A stretch of DNA of 64,000 nt from Streptomyces sp. NBC_00358 (GCF_036099295.1 NZ_CP107976.1:8246001-8310000), one strand, 5' to 3'. Shown: positions 35,666 to 44,431, counted from the stretch's first letter. Made by a program: numbers and translations. Notes: a model not told the origin generated them from the sequence alone.

Positions 35666-36580
35666 TCAGGAAGCGCCCTCCGTGGAGGCCGGTGCCGGGG
35701 CCCGGAGGTCCTCCGCGTCCGGGAGCTCCTGTACGTCGACCCCGTGGACCTGTGCCAACTCGTGCTTGAGCGCGGCGAGTTCGGCACCGCCCGCCATATG
35801 GTCGGTGAGTTCCTCCTGCCCGATCTCGCCGCGGTCCGCGCTGAGTTCGAGGGTGCCGAGCCGCAGCACGCTGAAGTGGTCGCCGACCATGTAGGCGTGG
35901 TGCGGGTTGTGGGTGATGAAGATGACGCCGAGGCCGCGGTCGCGGGCGGCGGCGATGTACTTGAGGACGACCCCGGACTGCTTGACGCCGAGCGCGGCGG
36001 TCGGTTCGTCGAGGATGAGGACGCGGGCACCGAAGTGGACGGCGCGGGCGATGGCCACGGACTGGCGCTGGCCGCCGGAGAGCGTGCCGATCGGCTGGTC
36101 GAGGTCGTCGAGCACGATCCCCATGGCGCGCAGTTCCTCGTCGGCGGTCCGTCTCATCCGCGCGATGTCGAGGCGGCGCAGGGGCCAGGGCCCTTTGGTC
36201 AGCTCGGAGCCGAGGAAGAAGTTCCGCCACACCGGCATCAGCGGCACCGTCGCGAGGTCCTGGTAGACGGTGGCGATGCCCTTGGCGAGAGCCTCGCGCG
36301 GGGTACTGAAACGTACCGGCGCGCCGTCCACGAGGAACTCGCCCTCGCTGTGCCGGTGCAGTCCCGAGATGATCTTTATGAGGGTGGACTTGCCGGCGCC
36401 GTTGTCGCCGAGGACGCATGTCACCCGGCCGGGACGGACGGTCAGGGAGACGCCGTGCAGGGCGCGGATGCTGCCGTACGACTTGCCGGCGCCCCGCAGT
36501 TCGACGATCGCGGCGCCGCCGTCCCCGGACGGGGGATCGGGGAGGACGGCGCCCGCGGTCTCTTGTCCTTCGCTTGTCAT
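35666..36580 (-). CDS. Sugar ABC transporter ATP-binding protein
   Basis: A 304-residue single-cassette ATPase of the ribose/xylose (RbsA-like half) type. Walker A GDNGAGKST, Q-loop YQDLATVP, signature LSGGQRQ, Walker B VLILDEPTAALG, switch His in FITHNPHHAY. The start ATG has GGAGGTG nine bases upstream. Third gene of the binding protein-permease-ATPase operon, 8 bp from the permease. Confidence 0.93.
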   Translation of the reverse strand: MTSEGQETAGAVLPDPPSGDGGAAIVELRGAGKSYGSIRALHGVSLTVRPGRVTCVLGDNGAGKSTLIKIISGLHRHSEGEFLVDGAPVRFSTPREALAKGIATVYQDLATVPLMPVWRNFFLGSELTKGPWPLRRLDIARMRRTADEELRAMGIVLDDLDQPIGTLSGGQRQSVAIARAVHFGARVLILDEPTAALGVKQSGVVLKYIAAARDRGLGVIFITHNPHHAYMVGDHFSVLRLGTLELSADRGEIGQEELTDHMAGGAELAALKHELAQVHGVDVQELPDAEDLRAPAPASTEGAS

Positions 36581-36588
36581 GGGTCGGT

Positions 36589-37665
36589 TCACCTCCGGGT
36601 CGCCGTACGGCGGACCCACAGATTGATGAGCGTGGCGCCCAGCAGCATCACGCCGAGGAAGGCCTTGAACCAGTCGGGGTTCCATCCGGCGTAGACGATC
36701 CCCTGGTTCACCATGCCGAACATGAAGGCGCCGAAGACCGGGCCGATCGCGGTGCCGTAGCCGCCGGTGAGCAGACATCCGCCGATCACCGCGGCGGCGA
36801 TGTAGATCAGCTCCTGGCCGACGCCTTCGCCCGACTGCACCGTGTTGAACGAGAACAGTTCGTGCATGCCGACGAACCAGGCGCCGAAGCCGACCGTCAT
36901 GAACAGCGTGATCTTGGTGAAAGTGACCGGTACGCCGACGGCGCGGGCGCTGTCCTGGTCGCCGCCGACCGCGAAGACCCAGTTGCCGTACTTCGTGCGC
37001 AGCAGCACCCAGGTGGCCAGCCCCGCGAAGACCAGCCACCACACGATCGTGATCTTCACCTGGACGCCGCCGACGTCGAACGACGAGGCGAAGAGCTGCT
37101 TCGCCTGGCCGAATCCGTCCATGTCGCTGACGTCGTCGGTGGCGACGTTGTCGGTGACCAGCTTGGTGACGGCGAGGTTCACACCCTGCAGGATCAGGAA
37201 GGTGCCGAGTGTCACCAGGAAGCTCGGCAGCCCGGTGCGGACCGTCATCCAGCCGTTGAACGCGCCGATCGCGAGCGAGACGACCAGCGCGACGGTCACA
37301 CCCACCCATACGTTCATGGTCAGTTGATAGCTGAGCATGCTCGCCGTGAGCGCCGAGCTGATCACCGCGACACCCGAGGACAGGTCGAACTCGCCGCCGA
37401 TCATCAGCAGGGCCACGGGCAGCGCCATGATGCCGATCGTCGACGACTGGTAGAGCACGGTCGCCATCGAACCGCCGGAGCGCACCGAGGGCGCCGCGAC
37501 GAGGAAGAAGACGAACACGGCCGCGGCGCCGAGGAACACCCCGACCTCGGGCCGGGCGAGCAGTCGCAGCGCCAGCGGGCGCCGCGCCGTCCGCGGGCCG
37601 GTCGCCGGGGGGCCGGGGGCGGGCGGCGCGGCCACCGCCTGCCCGGCCTGCCCGGCCGTGCTCAT
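36589..37665 (-). CDS. Sugar ABC transporter permease
   Basis: A 358-residue integral membrane protein of the RbsC/BPD_transp_2 family with 8-10 hydrophobic helices. It includes LMIGGEFDLSSG and AVGGDQDSARAVGVPV, the family's cytoplasmic loop. Its ATG shares its A with the stop codon of the binding-protein gene (TGATG), so the two are translationally coupled. Confidence 0.93.
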   Translation of the reverse strand: MSTAGQAGQAVAAPPAPGPPATGPRTARRPLALRLLARPEVGVFLGAAAVFVFFLVAAPSVRSGGSMATVLYQSSTIGIMALPVALLMIGGEFDLSSGVAVISSALTASMLSYQLTMNVWVGVTVALVVSLAIGAFNGWMTVRTGLPSFLVTLGTFLILQGVNLAVTKLVTDNVATDDVSDMDGFGQAKQLFASSFDVGGVQVKITIVWWLVFAGLATWVLLRTKYGNWVFAVGGDQDSARAVGVPVTFTKITLFMTVGFGAWFVGMHELFSFNTVQSGEGVGQELIYIAAAVIGGCLLTGGYGTAIGPVFGAFMFGMVNQGIVYAGWNPDWFKAFLGVMLLGATLINLWVRRTATRR

Positions 37666-38684
37666 CACCGAGTGCCCTTCGCGGCGAACCCGGCCACGGC
37701 GTCGACATTGCTCTTGTCGACGAACGCCGGACCGGTCAGCACCGGCTGCTCGCCGCCGCCGCTGTAGTTGCCGTTGTTCTTGTACAGCCACAGCGAGTCG
37801 ATCGCCAAGTAGCCCTGCAGGTAGGGCTGCTGGTCGACGGCGAACTGGATGGTGCCCTTGCTGATGGCGCCGGTGAGATCCTTGTTGAGGTCGAAGGTGG
37901 CGATCTTCGCCTTGCTGCCGGCGTCGGCCACCGACTGCACGGAGGTCAGGGCGTACGGGGCGCCGAGCGCGACGACGTAGTCGATCCCGGGGTCCTGCTT
38001 GAGCTTGGCGGTGATCGTCGACTTCACGGACGGCATGTCGGTGCCGTTGACGTACAGGGTCTCGGTGGTGCCGCCGAACGTCTTCTTCACTCCGGCGCAG
38101 CGCTGGGTGAGGCCGATGTTGCCCTGCTCCTGGACCACGCAGACGGCCTTCTTGGCGCCTTCCGCGTTCAGCTTCTTGCCGAGCGCCTCGCCCGCGACGG
38201 TCTCGTCCTGGCCGAAGAACTCCATCAGGCCCAGCTTCTTCCAGTCGCTGAGACCGGAGTTGAGACCCACGACGGGTATGCCGGCCGAAGTCGCCTTGCC
38301 CACCACGTCCTTCATGGCGTCCGGCTTGGCCAGGGTGATCGCGATGCCGTCGACCTTCTGGTCGATCGCGTTCTGCACCAGGTTGGCCTGATCTCCCGCG
38401 TTGGGGTTGTGCGCGTAGACGAGCCTGATGTTGTCCTTGGCGGCGGCGGCCTCGGCGCCCTTGCGGACGATGTCCCAGAACGTGTCGCCGGGCGCCTGAT
38501 GGGTGACCAGGGCGACCGTCATCGCGGGTGTGTCGGCCTTGCCCGCGGCGGCACCGTTCCCGCTCTCCTCGGCCTTCTTTCCGCCCGAACCGCTGGAGCA
38601 GCCCGCGGCGAGCAGCGCGGACGCCGCGGCCAGGGCCACGAGGGGGACGATTCTCCGGGAACGGGGGTGGAACGTGCGATCCAT
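37665..38684 (-). CDS. Sugar ABC transporter substrate-binding lipoprotein
   Basis: A 339-residue periplasmic-binding-protein type 1 (RbsB-like) lipoprotein. The signal peptide ends in lipobox LAAGC (Cys about 29). Two-lobed fold with TMTVALVTHQAPGDTFWDIV-like opening, GIAITLAKPDAM and FDLNKDLTGAI. First gene of the importer operon. The neighbouring Gfo/Idh/MocA dehydrogenase suggests an inositol- or aldose-type ligand, but the sugar is not determinable. Confidence 0.92.
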   Translation of the reverse strand: MDRTFHPRSRRIVPLVALAAASALLAAGCSSGSGGKKAEESGNGAAAGKADTPAMTVALVTHQAPGDTFWDIVRKGAEAAAAKDNIRLVYAHNPNAGDQANLVQNAIDQKVDGIAITLAKPDAMKDVVGKATSAGIPVVGLNSGLSDWKKLGLMEFFGQDETVAGEALGKKLNAEGAKKAVCVVQEQGNIGLTQRCAGVKKTFGGTTETLYVNGTDMPSVKSTITAKLKQDPGIDYVVALGAPYALTSVQSVADAGSKAKIATFDLNKDLTGAISKGTIQFAVDQQPYLQGYLAIDSLWLYKNNGNYSGGGEQPVLTGPAFVDKSNVDAVAGFAAKGTR

Positions 38685-38814
38685 CTTTCCAGCACCTCAC
38701 TGTGCGACCGGCGGAGAGGGAACGGGACGGTTCTGGGCGCGGGGCCCGTGCGGGGTCCGGACGGCGGGTCCGGGCTCGCTCGATCCGGTGGAGCGGCGGT
38801 TGCGTTGCGACCGG

Positions 38815-38844
38815 ATACAAGTCCCTGTCGCACCCGCCTGTCAA
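38815..38844 (-). promoter_or_regulatory. Sigma-70-like promoter of the sugar importer operon
   Basis: Read leftwards, a perfect -35 TTGACA (38844-38839) is followed after 18 bp by TTGTAT (38820-38815). The region just upstream (AAATAATGTCTTAACAAAG) is unusually AT-rich for this genome and is a likely operator for a LacI- or ROK-type repressor not encoded nearby. Confidence 0.55.
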
Positions 38845-39056
38845 TACTTTGTTAAGACATTATTTCAGTAGCAGGTCCGAATGTCCGTACAAGCTCGTGA
38901 TGTCGTGATGTCACTTGGCGTGGTGGCGTTGATGGCCCTGCGCCTGAGAGATGCCGGGCGCCCCACTGACCGCTTCCCAGGCATCAGGAGCATCACGCAC
39001 GCCGGAGCCGTCGTGTTCTCACGCCGGACCGGCATGACGCCATCTCCCTTGAGCAG

Positions 39057-39142
39057 AGCCCGACTTGAACAGCCCGACTTGAACAGCCCGACTTGAACAG
39101 CCCGACTTGAACGGGCCGACTGGAACGGGGCCCGACTTGAAC
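39057..39142. repeat. 14-bp tandem repeats
   Basis: Four perfect copies of AGCCCGACTTGAAC (39057-39112) are followed by two degenerate copies. They lie just after the dehydrogenase gene, in the region upstream of the sugar importer. No coding function is supported. Confidence 0.88.
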
Positions 39143-39156
39143 GGGCGTCCGGCGGT

Positions 39157-40317
39157 TCACTCCGTGCCGAGGGCCACCCACGCACCCGACTCGGCCGAGC
39201 GGACCATGGCGTCGAGGGCGGTCGCGCTGCGGACCGCGTCGGCCGGCGTCGCGCCGTACGGCCGGTCCTCGGCGATCGACCGCAGGAAGGTGTGTGCCTC
39301 GATGACCTTGAGATCGTCGTAACCCATGCTGTTCGCCGCACCCGGCTGGAAGGCGGCGTAGTCCCCGGCCCCCGGACCGACGAACACGGTGCTGACCGGC
39401 TGGTCCTGGTACGTCGTGCCCCGGCTGACTCCGAGCTCGCCCATCCGGCGGAAGTCCCAGAACAGCGCGCCCCGGGTGCCGTGGATCTCGAACCCGTAGG
39501 TGTTCTGCTCGCCCACCGAGACCCGGCTCGCCTCCAGGACACCGCGCGCACCGGAGGCGAAGCGCAGCAGGCAGTTGACGTAGTCCTCGTTCTCCACGGG
39601 GGCCGGCTCGCCGCCCGTGGCGCGCGGGTGACCCTCCGTCGCGCCCGTCGGTCGGGCCCGCAGCGGCACGAAGACCGCGGTGTCGGCCGTCAGCGCCTCG
39701 ATCTCGCCGAGCAGGAAGCGGGCCAGGTCGACGCCGTGCGAGGCGAGGTCCCCGAGGACGCCTCTGCCGCCCCGCTCCCGCTCGTAGCGCCAGGTCAGCG
39801 CGCCCTCGGGATGCGCCGCGTAGTCACTGAAGAGGCGGATACGCGCGTGCGTGACATCGCCGATCGCGCCGGAGGCGATCAGTTCGCGGGCCGCCACCAC
39901 GGCGGGGGCGCACCGGTAGTTGAAGCCGACCGTGCCCCGGACACCGGCCTCGGCCACCGCGTCCGACACGGCCCGCGCGTCGTCGACGGTCAGCCCCACC
40001 GGCTTCTCGATCCAGATGTGCTTGCCCGCCCCGGCCATGGCCACACCGATCTCACGGTGCAGGAAATTCGGCGCGGTGATGCTCACGGCCTCGACCCGCG
40101 GATCGGCGACGATCTCCCGCCAGTCGCGCACCGCGGTGGCGAAGCCGTACCGTTCGGCGGCCTCTTCGGCCCGGCCCGGCACCTCGTCGGCGACGCATAC
40201 CGGTTCGGGACGCAGGGCGAGCTGCGGAAAGTGGTGGAGTACGCGGGCGTACGCCTGGGTGTGCACGCGCCCCATCCAGCCGAACCCGACGACGGCGACA
40301 CCGAGCGCACGCACCAT
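39157..40317 (-). CDS. Gfo/Idh/MocA-family oxidoreductase
   Basis: A 386-residue NAD(P)-dependent dehydrogenase. Rossmann GFGWMGRVHTQAY at the N-terminus, EKPVGLTVDDA with the catalytic Lys at about 100, then an alpha/beta substrate domain (GVLGDLASHGVDLARFL). The family acts on sugars, inositols and their derivatives. It lies upstream in the same orientation as the sugar ABC genes but is separated from them by about 470 bp, so it is related in function more than in transcript. Confidence 0.92.
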   Translation of the reverse strand: MVRALGVAVVGFGWMGRVHTQAYARVLHHFPQLALRPEPVCVADEVPGRAEEAAERYGFATAVRDWREIVADPRVEAVSITAPNFLHREIGVAMAGAGKHIWIEKPVGLTVDDARAVSDAVAEAGVRGTVGFNYRCAPAVVAARELIASGAIGDVTHARIRLFSDYAAHPEGALTWRYERERGGRGVLGDLASHGVDLARFLLGEIEALTADTAVFVPLRARPTGATEGHPRATGGEPAPVENEDYVNCLLRFASGARGVLEASRVSVGEQNTYGFEIHGTRGALFWDFRRMGELGVSRGTTYQDQPVSTVFVGPGAGDYAAFQPGAANSMGYDDLKVIEAHTFLRSIAEDRPYGATPADAVRSATALDAMVRSAESGAWVALGTE

Positions 40318-40459
40318 GATCGCCCTCCTTCGGACCGGTCCGACCCGCGACCAGGCTAGGACCTGCCCCGGTCGAGCACGGCGCAGACGCGGGAACCGTC
40401 GGCGTCCTCCACCGTGATCGACCGGGCAGGTCCTGGGCGAGAGGGGCGCGCCGTCGCCG

Positions 40460-41155
40460 TCAGCCCAGCTTCTTCAGCAGTTCCGCCGCGAGCGGGGCGG
40501 CGGAGGCGGGGTTCTGGCCCGTGACGAGGTTGCGGTCGACGACCACCTTCGGGACCCAGGGCTCGCCCTCCTCGAAGTCGACGCCCGCCGCGACGAGCCG
40601 GTCCTGGAGCAGCCACTTGGCCTTGTCGGCGAAACCGGCCTGGGTCTCCTCCGCGTTCGTGAAGGCCGAGACCCGGTAGCCCGCGAAGGAGTTGGTGCCG
40701 TCCTCCCGGGTGGCGGCCAGCAGCGCCGCCGGACCGTGACACACCACCCCGAGCGGCCTGCCCGACTCCAGCGCGCGGGTGAGCAGCCGGCCGGACTCGG
40801 TGTCGGTGGAGAGATCCTCCATCGGGCCGTGGCCGCCCGGGTAGAAGACGGCGGCGTAGTCGTCGAGGTCCACGTCCGAGAGCTTGAGCGGCTGCCGCAG
40901 CTCGGTCATGGAGGCGAGGGTGCGCGCGACCTTGTCGGCGCCCTCCTGGCCACCGTTGAAGTCGGGCGCCAGGCTTCCCTGGTCCACGGTCGGCACGACC
41001 CCGCCCGGCGTGGCGACGACGACGTCGTACCCGGCCGCCTTGAATGCCTCGTACGGGGCCGCCGCCTCCTCGGCCCAGAAGCCGGTCGGATGCGAGGTGC
41101 CGTCGGCGAGCGTCCAGTGATCGGCGCCGGTCAACACGAAAAGGATCTTCGACAT
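40460..41155 (-). CDS. DJ-1/PfpI-family protein (HSP31-like)
   Basis: A 231-residue class I glutamine-amidotransferase-like protein. Nucleophile Cys in GVVCHGPAALL (about 131), Glu in TGFWAEEAAAPYEAF, and YPGGHGPMEDL near it. This layout matches the HSP31/glyoxalase III branch. It probably detoxifies methylglyoxal or repairs glycated proteins. The ATG at 41155 starts the conserved core. No signal peptide. Confidence 0.88.
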   Translation of the reverse strand: MSKILFVLTGADHWTLADGTSHPTGFWAEEAAAPYEAFKAAGYDVVVATPGGVVPTVDQGSLAPDFNGGQEGADKVARTLASMTELRQPLKLSDVDLDDYAAVFYPGGHGPMEDLSTDTESGRLLTRALESGRPLGVVCHGPAALLAATREDGTNSFAGYRVSAFTNAEETQAGFADKAKWLLQDRLVAAGVDFEEGEPWVPKVVVDRNLVTGQNPASAAPLAAELLKKLG

Positions 41156-41369
41156 GGTGTGATGCTCCGAGGGTGCGGGCCCTGGTGGACCGGGAAGGGA
41201 CTGCGTTCGGACGCCCTGACGGTCCGCGCGCGGAACGGCGGGGCGGCGCTGCAACCGACCGTATGCGGGCCGGACGCTGGGGACCAACACGGAACCGGCT
41301 CGCGGCCGTGGGCCGTCCGGGGGAGCGCGACCATGCTTCGGCCGGGACGGCGCGCCAGGTCGCGCGTTC

Positions 41370-41945
41370 CTAGGACCTGTCCTCGCGGGCGAGGGACGCG
41401 CGCCGTTCCAGCACCCGCAGCGCCCGCTCCGCCCAGTCGATGATCGCCTGCTCGAAGGCGCGTCCCCCCAGAAGGGTGAGATACGGTCCGACGCGCTCGG
41501 CCCCGTCGAGGTACTCCTCCTCGGTGCGCCCGCCGAGCATGCGGGCGCCGATCCGGTCGTAGTGCGCCAGTTTGGCGCGCGACCACTCCAGCCGCTCGGC
41601 GACCGCAGCCCGTACGGCGTCGGCGTCCCCCTTGTCGAGGGCGTAGACCTTGACCATCAGTTCGTCGCGGATCGCCGTGGGTCTCGCCGGCCCGGCGGTG
41701 AAGGCGGACAGGGCGTCGAGCCCCGCCGGGGTCAGGGAGAACACCCGCTTGTTCGGCCGGCGTTCCTGTCGCACGAGCCGGGCCTCGATGAGTCCCTCGG
41801 ACTCCATCCTGTCGAGTTCCCGGTAGAGCTGCTGCGGGGTCGCCATCCAGAAGTTGGCCACCGAGGCGTCGAACCCCTTGGCCAGGTCGTAGCCCGACGC
41901 CTCGCCCTCCAGGAGCGCGGCCAGTACCGCGTTGCGCAATGCCAT
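41370..41945 (-). CDS. PadR-family transcriptional regulator
   Basis: A 191-residue PadR/Vir-type regulator: winged helix NAVLAALLEGEASGYDLAK, WMATPQQLYRELDRMESEG and wing RRPNKRVFSLTPAG, with a helical C-terminal domain. Divergent from the SnoaL-like gene, with an AT-rich imperfect palindrome between them. Confidence 0.9.
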   Translation of the reverse strand: MALRNAVLAALLEGEASGYDLAKGFDASVANFWMATPQQLYRELDRMESEGLIEARLVRQERRPNKRVFSLTPAGLDALSAFTAGPARPTAIRDELMVKVYALDKGDADAVRAAVAERLEWSRAKLAHYDRIGARMLGGRTEEEYLDGAERVGPYLTLLGGRAFEQAIIDWAERALRVLERRASLAREDRS

Positions 41946-41993
41946 CCGGCAAGGCTAGACGGCATGCGTCCACAGGACTAATCTTATCCGCAC

Positions 41994-42014
41994 CTAATCA
42001 ACTAATTGACTAAG
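41994..42014. promoter_or_regulatory. Candidate PadR operator
   Basis: CTAATCAA-CTAA-TTGACTAAG is an imperfect inverted repeat in the 82-bp PadR/SnoaL-like divergent promoter. It is strikingly AT-rich against the surrounding GC-rich DNA. Confidence 0.5.
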
Positions 42015-42027
42015 AGAGGCGGGCGCG

Positions 42028-42420
42028 ATGAACTCCTTCCGCAAGGCGGTGGAGGCCGGAGACCTCGGCGCGGTCGAGGAGCTGCTGGCCGACGACGTCG
42101 TGTTCACCAGTCCCGTCGCCTTCAAGCCCTATCCGGGCAAGGCGATCACCGCGGCCATCCTGCGCGGCGTCTGGAGGGTCTTCAGCGACTTCCGCTACGT
42201 CCGTGAGATCGCCGGGGCCGACGGCCGTGACCACGCGCTGGTCTTCACGGCCAAGGTGGGCGACAAGGAGATCAACGGCTGCGACTTCCTGCACTTCGAC
42301 GAGGACGGACTCATCGACGAATTCACGGTGATGGTGCGCCCGTTGACGGCGGCACAGGCGCTCTCCGAGGCGATGGGCGCGCAGTTCGAGCAGATCTCCC
42401 GGGAAGCCGCCGGTGCGTGA
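42028..42420 (+). CDS. SnoaL-like / NTF2-fold protein
   Basis: A 130-residue polyketide-cyclase-like NTF2 fold: FRKAVEAGDLGAVEELLADDVVF opening, then VAFKPYPGKAITAAI, and the final strand GLIDEFTVMVRPLTA. The family covers cyclases, isomerases and ligand-binding proteins, and nothing here fixes the substrate. Divergent from PadR and probably controlled by it. Confidence 0.82.
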   Translation: MNSFRKAVEAGDLGAVEELLADDVVFTSPVAFKPYPGKAITAAILRGVWRVFSDFRYVREIAGADGRDHALVFTAKVGDKEINGCDFLHFDEDGLIDEFTVMVRPLTAAQALSEAMGAQFEQISREAAGA

Positions 42421-42485
42421 GGTCCAGGTCCCGGACTGTTTGACTCGCGCTGTTTGAACCGACTTCCTCCGGCTACCCGCCTGTT

Positions 42486-42860
42486 GTGACGACGACGACT
42501 TCACAGCGGGAGCTCTTCCGGTTCCTGGAGGACAGCTTCACCTGCGCCCAGGCCTGCACCGAGTGTGCCAGGACCGCCGCGCTGCGCGCGAGCCTCATGG
42601 ATCCCGACGGGCCCAAGAGGCAGGAACTCGCACGCCGACTGGGCACTCTGTGCGCGGAGGTGTGCGAGGCCACCTGCCATGTGCTGTCCCGTCAACCGGC
42701 GCACAGCGAGAGGGATGTCCGCGCCCAGCTGGAGTGGTGCCGCGACGTCTGTCTGGAGTGCGCCGACGCGTTCGACTGCTGCCCCGGCGCGGAGACCGCG
42801 GCGAAGACCTGCCGTGAGTGCGCCCAGGCGTGCGCGGACTTCATGGCCACGCTGCGCTGA
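42486..42860 (+). CDS. Cys-rich four-helix-bundle protein (Csp copper-storage-like, DUF326)
   Basis: A 124-residue cytoplasmic protein with about 17 Cys in helical CxxxC and CxxC patterns (CAQACTECA, CAEVCEATC, CRDVCLECA, CRECAQACA). This is the pattern of Csp copper-storage proteins, where Cys lining the core of a four-helix bundle binds many Cu(I) ions. There is no Tat signal, so it is of the cytosolic Csp3 type. The GTG start lacks a strong ribosome binding site. Confidence 0.82.
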   Translation: MTTTTSQRELFRFLEDSFTCAQACTECARTAALRASLMDPDGPKRQELARRLGTLCAEVCEATCHVLSRQPAHSERDVRAQLEWCRDVCLECADAFDCCPGAETAAKTCRECAQACADFMATLR

Positions 42861-43055
42861 GGGCATGGGCCGCCCGGGCCACGGCCTCGCGGCGCCGACA
42901 GGGGCAGGGCGGGCCACGACTCCGGTGCGGCTACGACTTCGCGGCCAGGGAGTGAGCTGCCCGGGCCACGGCTCCACGGTGCGGGTCAAGCCGGCGCGGG
43001 CCACGACTCCGAGGGTCACGACTCCGCGGGCAGGGCAGGGACTCCTCCGGGGAAT

Positions 43056-43123
43056 TCCGTGGTGCAAGCACATTCGTGGTGCAGGCACATCCGTGGCGTC
43101 GGCAAGTCCGTGGCGTCGGCGAA
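43056..43123. repeat. Four 17-bp imperfect tandem repeats
   Basis: Units starting at 43056, 43073, 43090 and 43107 share TCCGTGGYG and vary after it. The stretch before (42870-43030) also has scattered copies of GGGCCACGACTCC. Non-coding, between convergent genes. Confidence 0.75.
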
Positions 43124-43134
43124 AGGGGTCCGGG

Positions 43135-43719
43135 TCAGGCTGGTTCGGTGAGCGGGCGTCCGGCGCGGACGTTCCAGCGCCCCGCGCGCCCGCTCAACTC
43201 CGTGACGGTCAGCGGCGGTACGTCCACGCGCCAGAACGCCGATTCCGGCGCCCCCAGCACCCGTACCACCAGGGCCCGTACGACCTCGGGCTCCACCACC
43301 GCCACGGTGCGGCCGTTCAACTCGGCGGCCACGTCCAGGTGTTCCGCGATCCGGTCGCAGAACGCCCGCACCGACTCCCCGCCGTGCGGCGCCGACGCGG
43401 GATCCGCGAGCCACCCCGCCACCGCCTCCGGCTCCTTCGCGCTCACCTCGGCCAGTGTCGACCCGCGCCAGCGGCCGACATCCAGGCCGGCCAACTCCGG
43501 CACCTCGACGCCGCCGTCGAGCCCGAGCGCCGCGGCGGTCTGCCGGCATCGCGCGGTGGGCGAGACCCACAGCCGGCCCCCGGCCGGCACCGCACCCGCA
43601 CCGGCGGCCCGACCCGCGGCCCGCAGGCCCGCGGCGTCCACCGGGCTCCCGTCGTCGAAGCGGGCCTCGCGCAGCGCCTCGCTGATCGCCGCGGAGATCA
43701 AGATCACTCGGCTTGTCAT
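43135..43719 (-). CDS. Histidine-phosphatase-fold protein lacking the catalytic His residues
   Basis: A 194-residue phosphoglycerate-mutase-like fold: VSPTARCRQTAAALGL, LDVGRWRGSTLAEV and APHGGESVRAFCDRI are typical of CobC/PhoE-type phosphatases. However, the RHG motif is replaced by ISAAISEAL, and the second His (usually VTHGGxIR) by VVEPEVVRAL, so classical phosphatase chemistry is unlikely. It is divergent from a B12-riboswitch-controlled cobalt gene, which suggests a corrinoid link. It may be a binding or regulatory protein. Confidence 0.75.
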   Translation of the reverse strand: MTSRVILISAAISEALREARFDDGSPVDAAGLRAAGRAAGAGAVPAGGRLWVSPTARCRQTAAALGLDGGVEVPELAGLDVGRWRGSTLAEVSAKEPEAVAGWLADPASAPHGGESVRAFCDRIAEHLDVAAELNGRTVAVVEPEVVRALVVRVLGAPESAFWRVDVPPLTVTELSGRAGRWNVRAGRPLTEPA

Positions 43720-43941
43720 GCCATCACTCTCGTGCGGTGTGGACCGGGCTCGTGCGCCGGGCCCACGCATCGGACTCGACGGTCGTGGACGGTGGGCGGG
43801 CGGATGAGCGGACGGAGCCCGGAGGTGAACTCCTCGGCCACGCAGGGTGGTTGCCGGACTTCCCGGCGCTCGGGGCGCGCATGATGTGGGGCGTGCGCCC
43901 TTGGCCGGGGCGCGGTCTCGCGGTACGGTCACGTGGATATT

Positions 43942-44061
43942 GACGACGGTTCGGCGGAAGCCCGGTGGAAGTCCGGCACGGTCGCGCCACTGTAAGCCCA
44001 GCACTCGTCACTCCGGCCAGGGGTGAGCGAGGCGGGGCAAGTCAGACCCGTGACCGTCGTC
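43942..44061 (+). promoter_or_regulatory. Cobalamin riboswitch
   Basis: The closing stem is GACGACGGT (43942) with ACCGTCGTC (44053-44061). Inside it are GCCCGGTGGAAGTCCGGCAC, CGCCACTGTAA and the B12 box AAGTCAGACCC (44039-44049). These are the diagnostic elements of the AdoCbl-binding aptamer. It lies 48 bp upstream of cbtB and should shut it off when cobalamin is plentiful. Confidence 0.93.
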
Positions 44062-44109
44062 CTGTGCACCACCGAGACGGGACGCGAGTTCCCCAGGAGG
44101 TTCTGCCCC

Positions 44110-44331
44110 ATGGCGCAGTCCGTCGTCCAGCCGACCGTCACCCCCACCGCCGTTCCCGCCAAACTGCCGATCGGTGCGATCCTGCCCTGGGCGGCGTTCT
44201 TCGGCGTCCTGATGCTGGTCCTGCTCTACTTCGTCGGCGCCGAACAGGGCGCCACCTCCCTCGTGTCCGGCGAGAACGTCCACGAGTGGGTCCACGACGC
44301 CCGCCATCTGCTCGGCTTCCCCTGCCACTGA
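44110..44331 (+). CDS. cbtB: CbtB, small cobalt-transporter subunit
   Basis: A 73-residue membrane protein with one transmembrane helix (GAILPWAAFFGVLMLVLLYF) and the terminal HEWVHDARHLLGFPCH, the metal-ligand tail of CbtB. It follows AGGAGG and is under a cobalamin riboswitch. The usual partner cbtA is not found downstream: a strong palindrome and then an unrelated dehydrogenase follow. cbtA may have been lost or moved. Confidence 0.9.
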   Translation: MAQSVVQPTVTPTAVPAKLPIGAILPWAAFFGVLMLVLLYFVGAEQGATSLVSGENVHEWVHDARHLLGFPCH

Positions 44332-44387
44332 CGGCGAAGGGGAACGTACGAGCCACGATATTCGGCGCGGTCCAGGAACCTGGCCCG

Positions 44388-44431
44388 CGTGAGGGGGCGG
44401 TGCCCGGTCGACCGGGCACCGCCCCCTCACG
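44388..44431. terminator. 44-bp perfect palindrome, probable terminator of cbtB
   Basis: A perfect inverted repeat of 22-bp arms with no spacer (centre GTCGAC), GC-rich, 57 bp after cbtB. As RNA it forms a very stable hairpin with no U-run, which is usual for streptomycete terminators. It would also stop transcription from the opposite direction. Confidence 0.8.
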
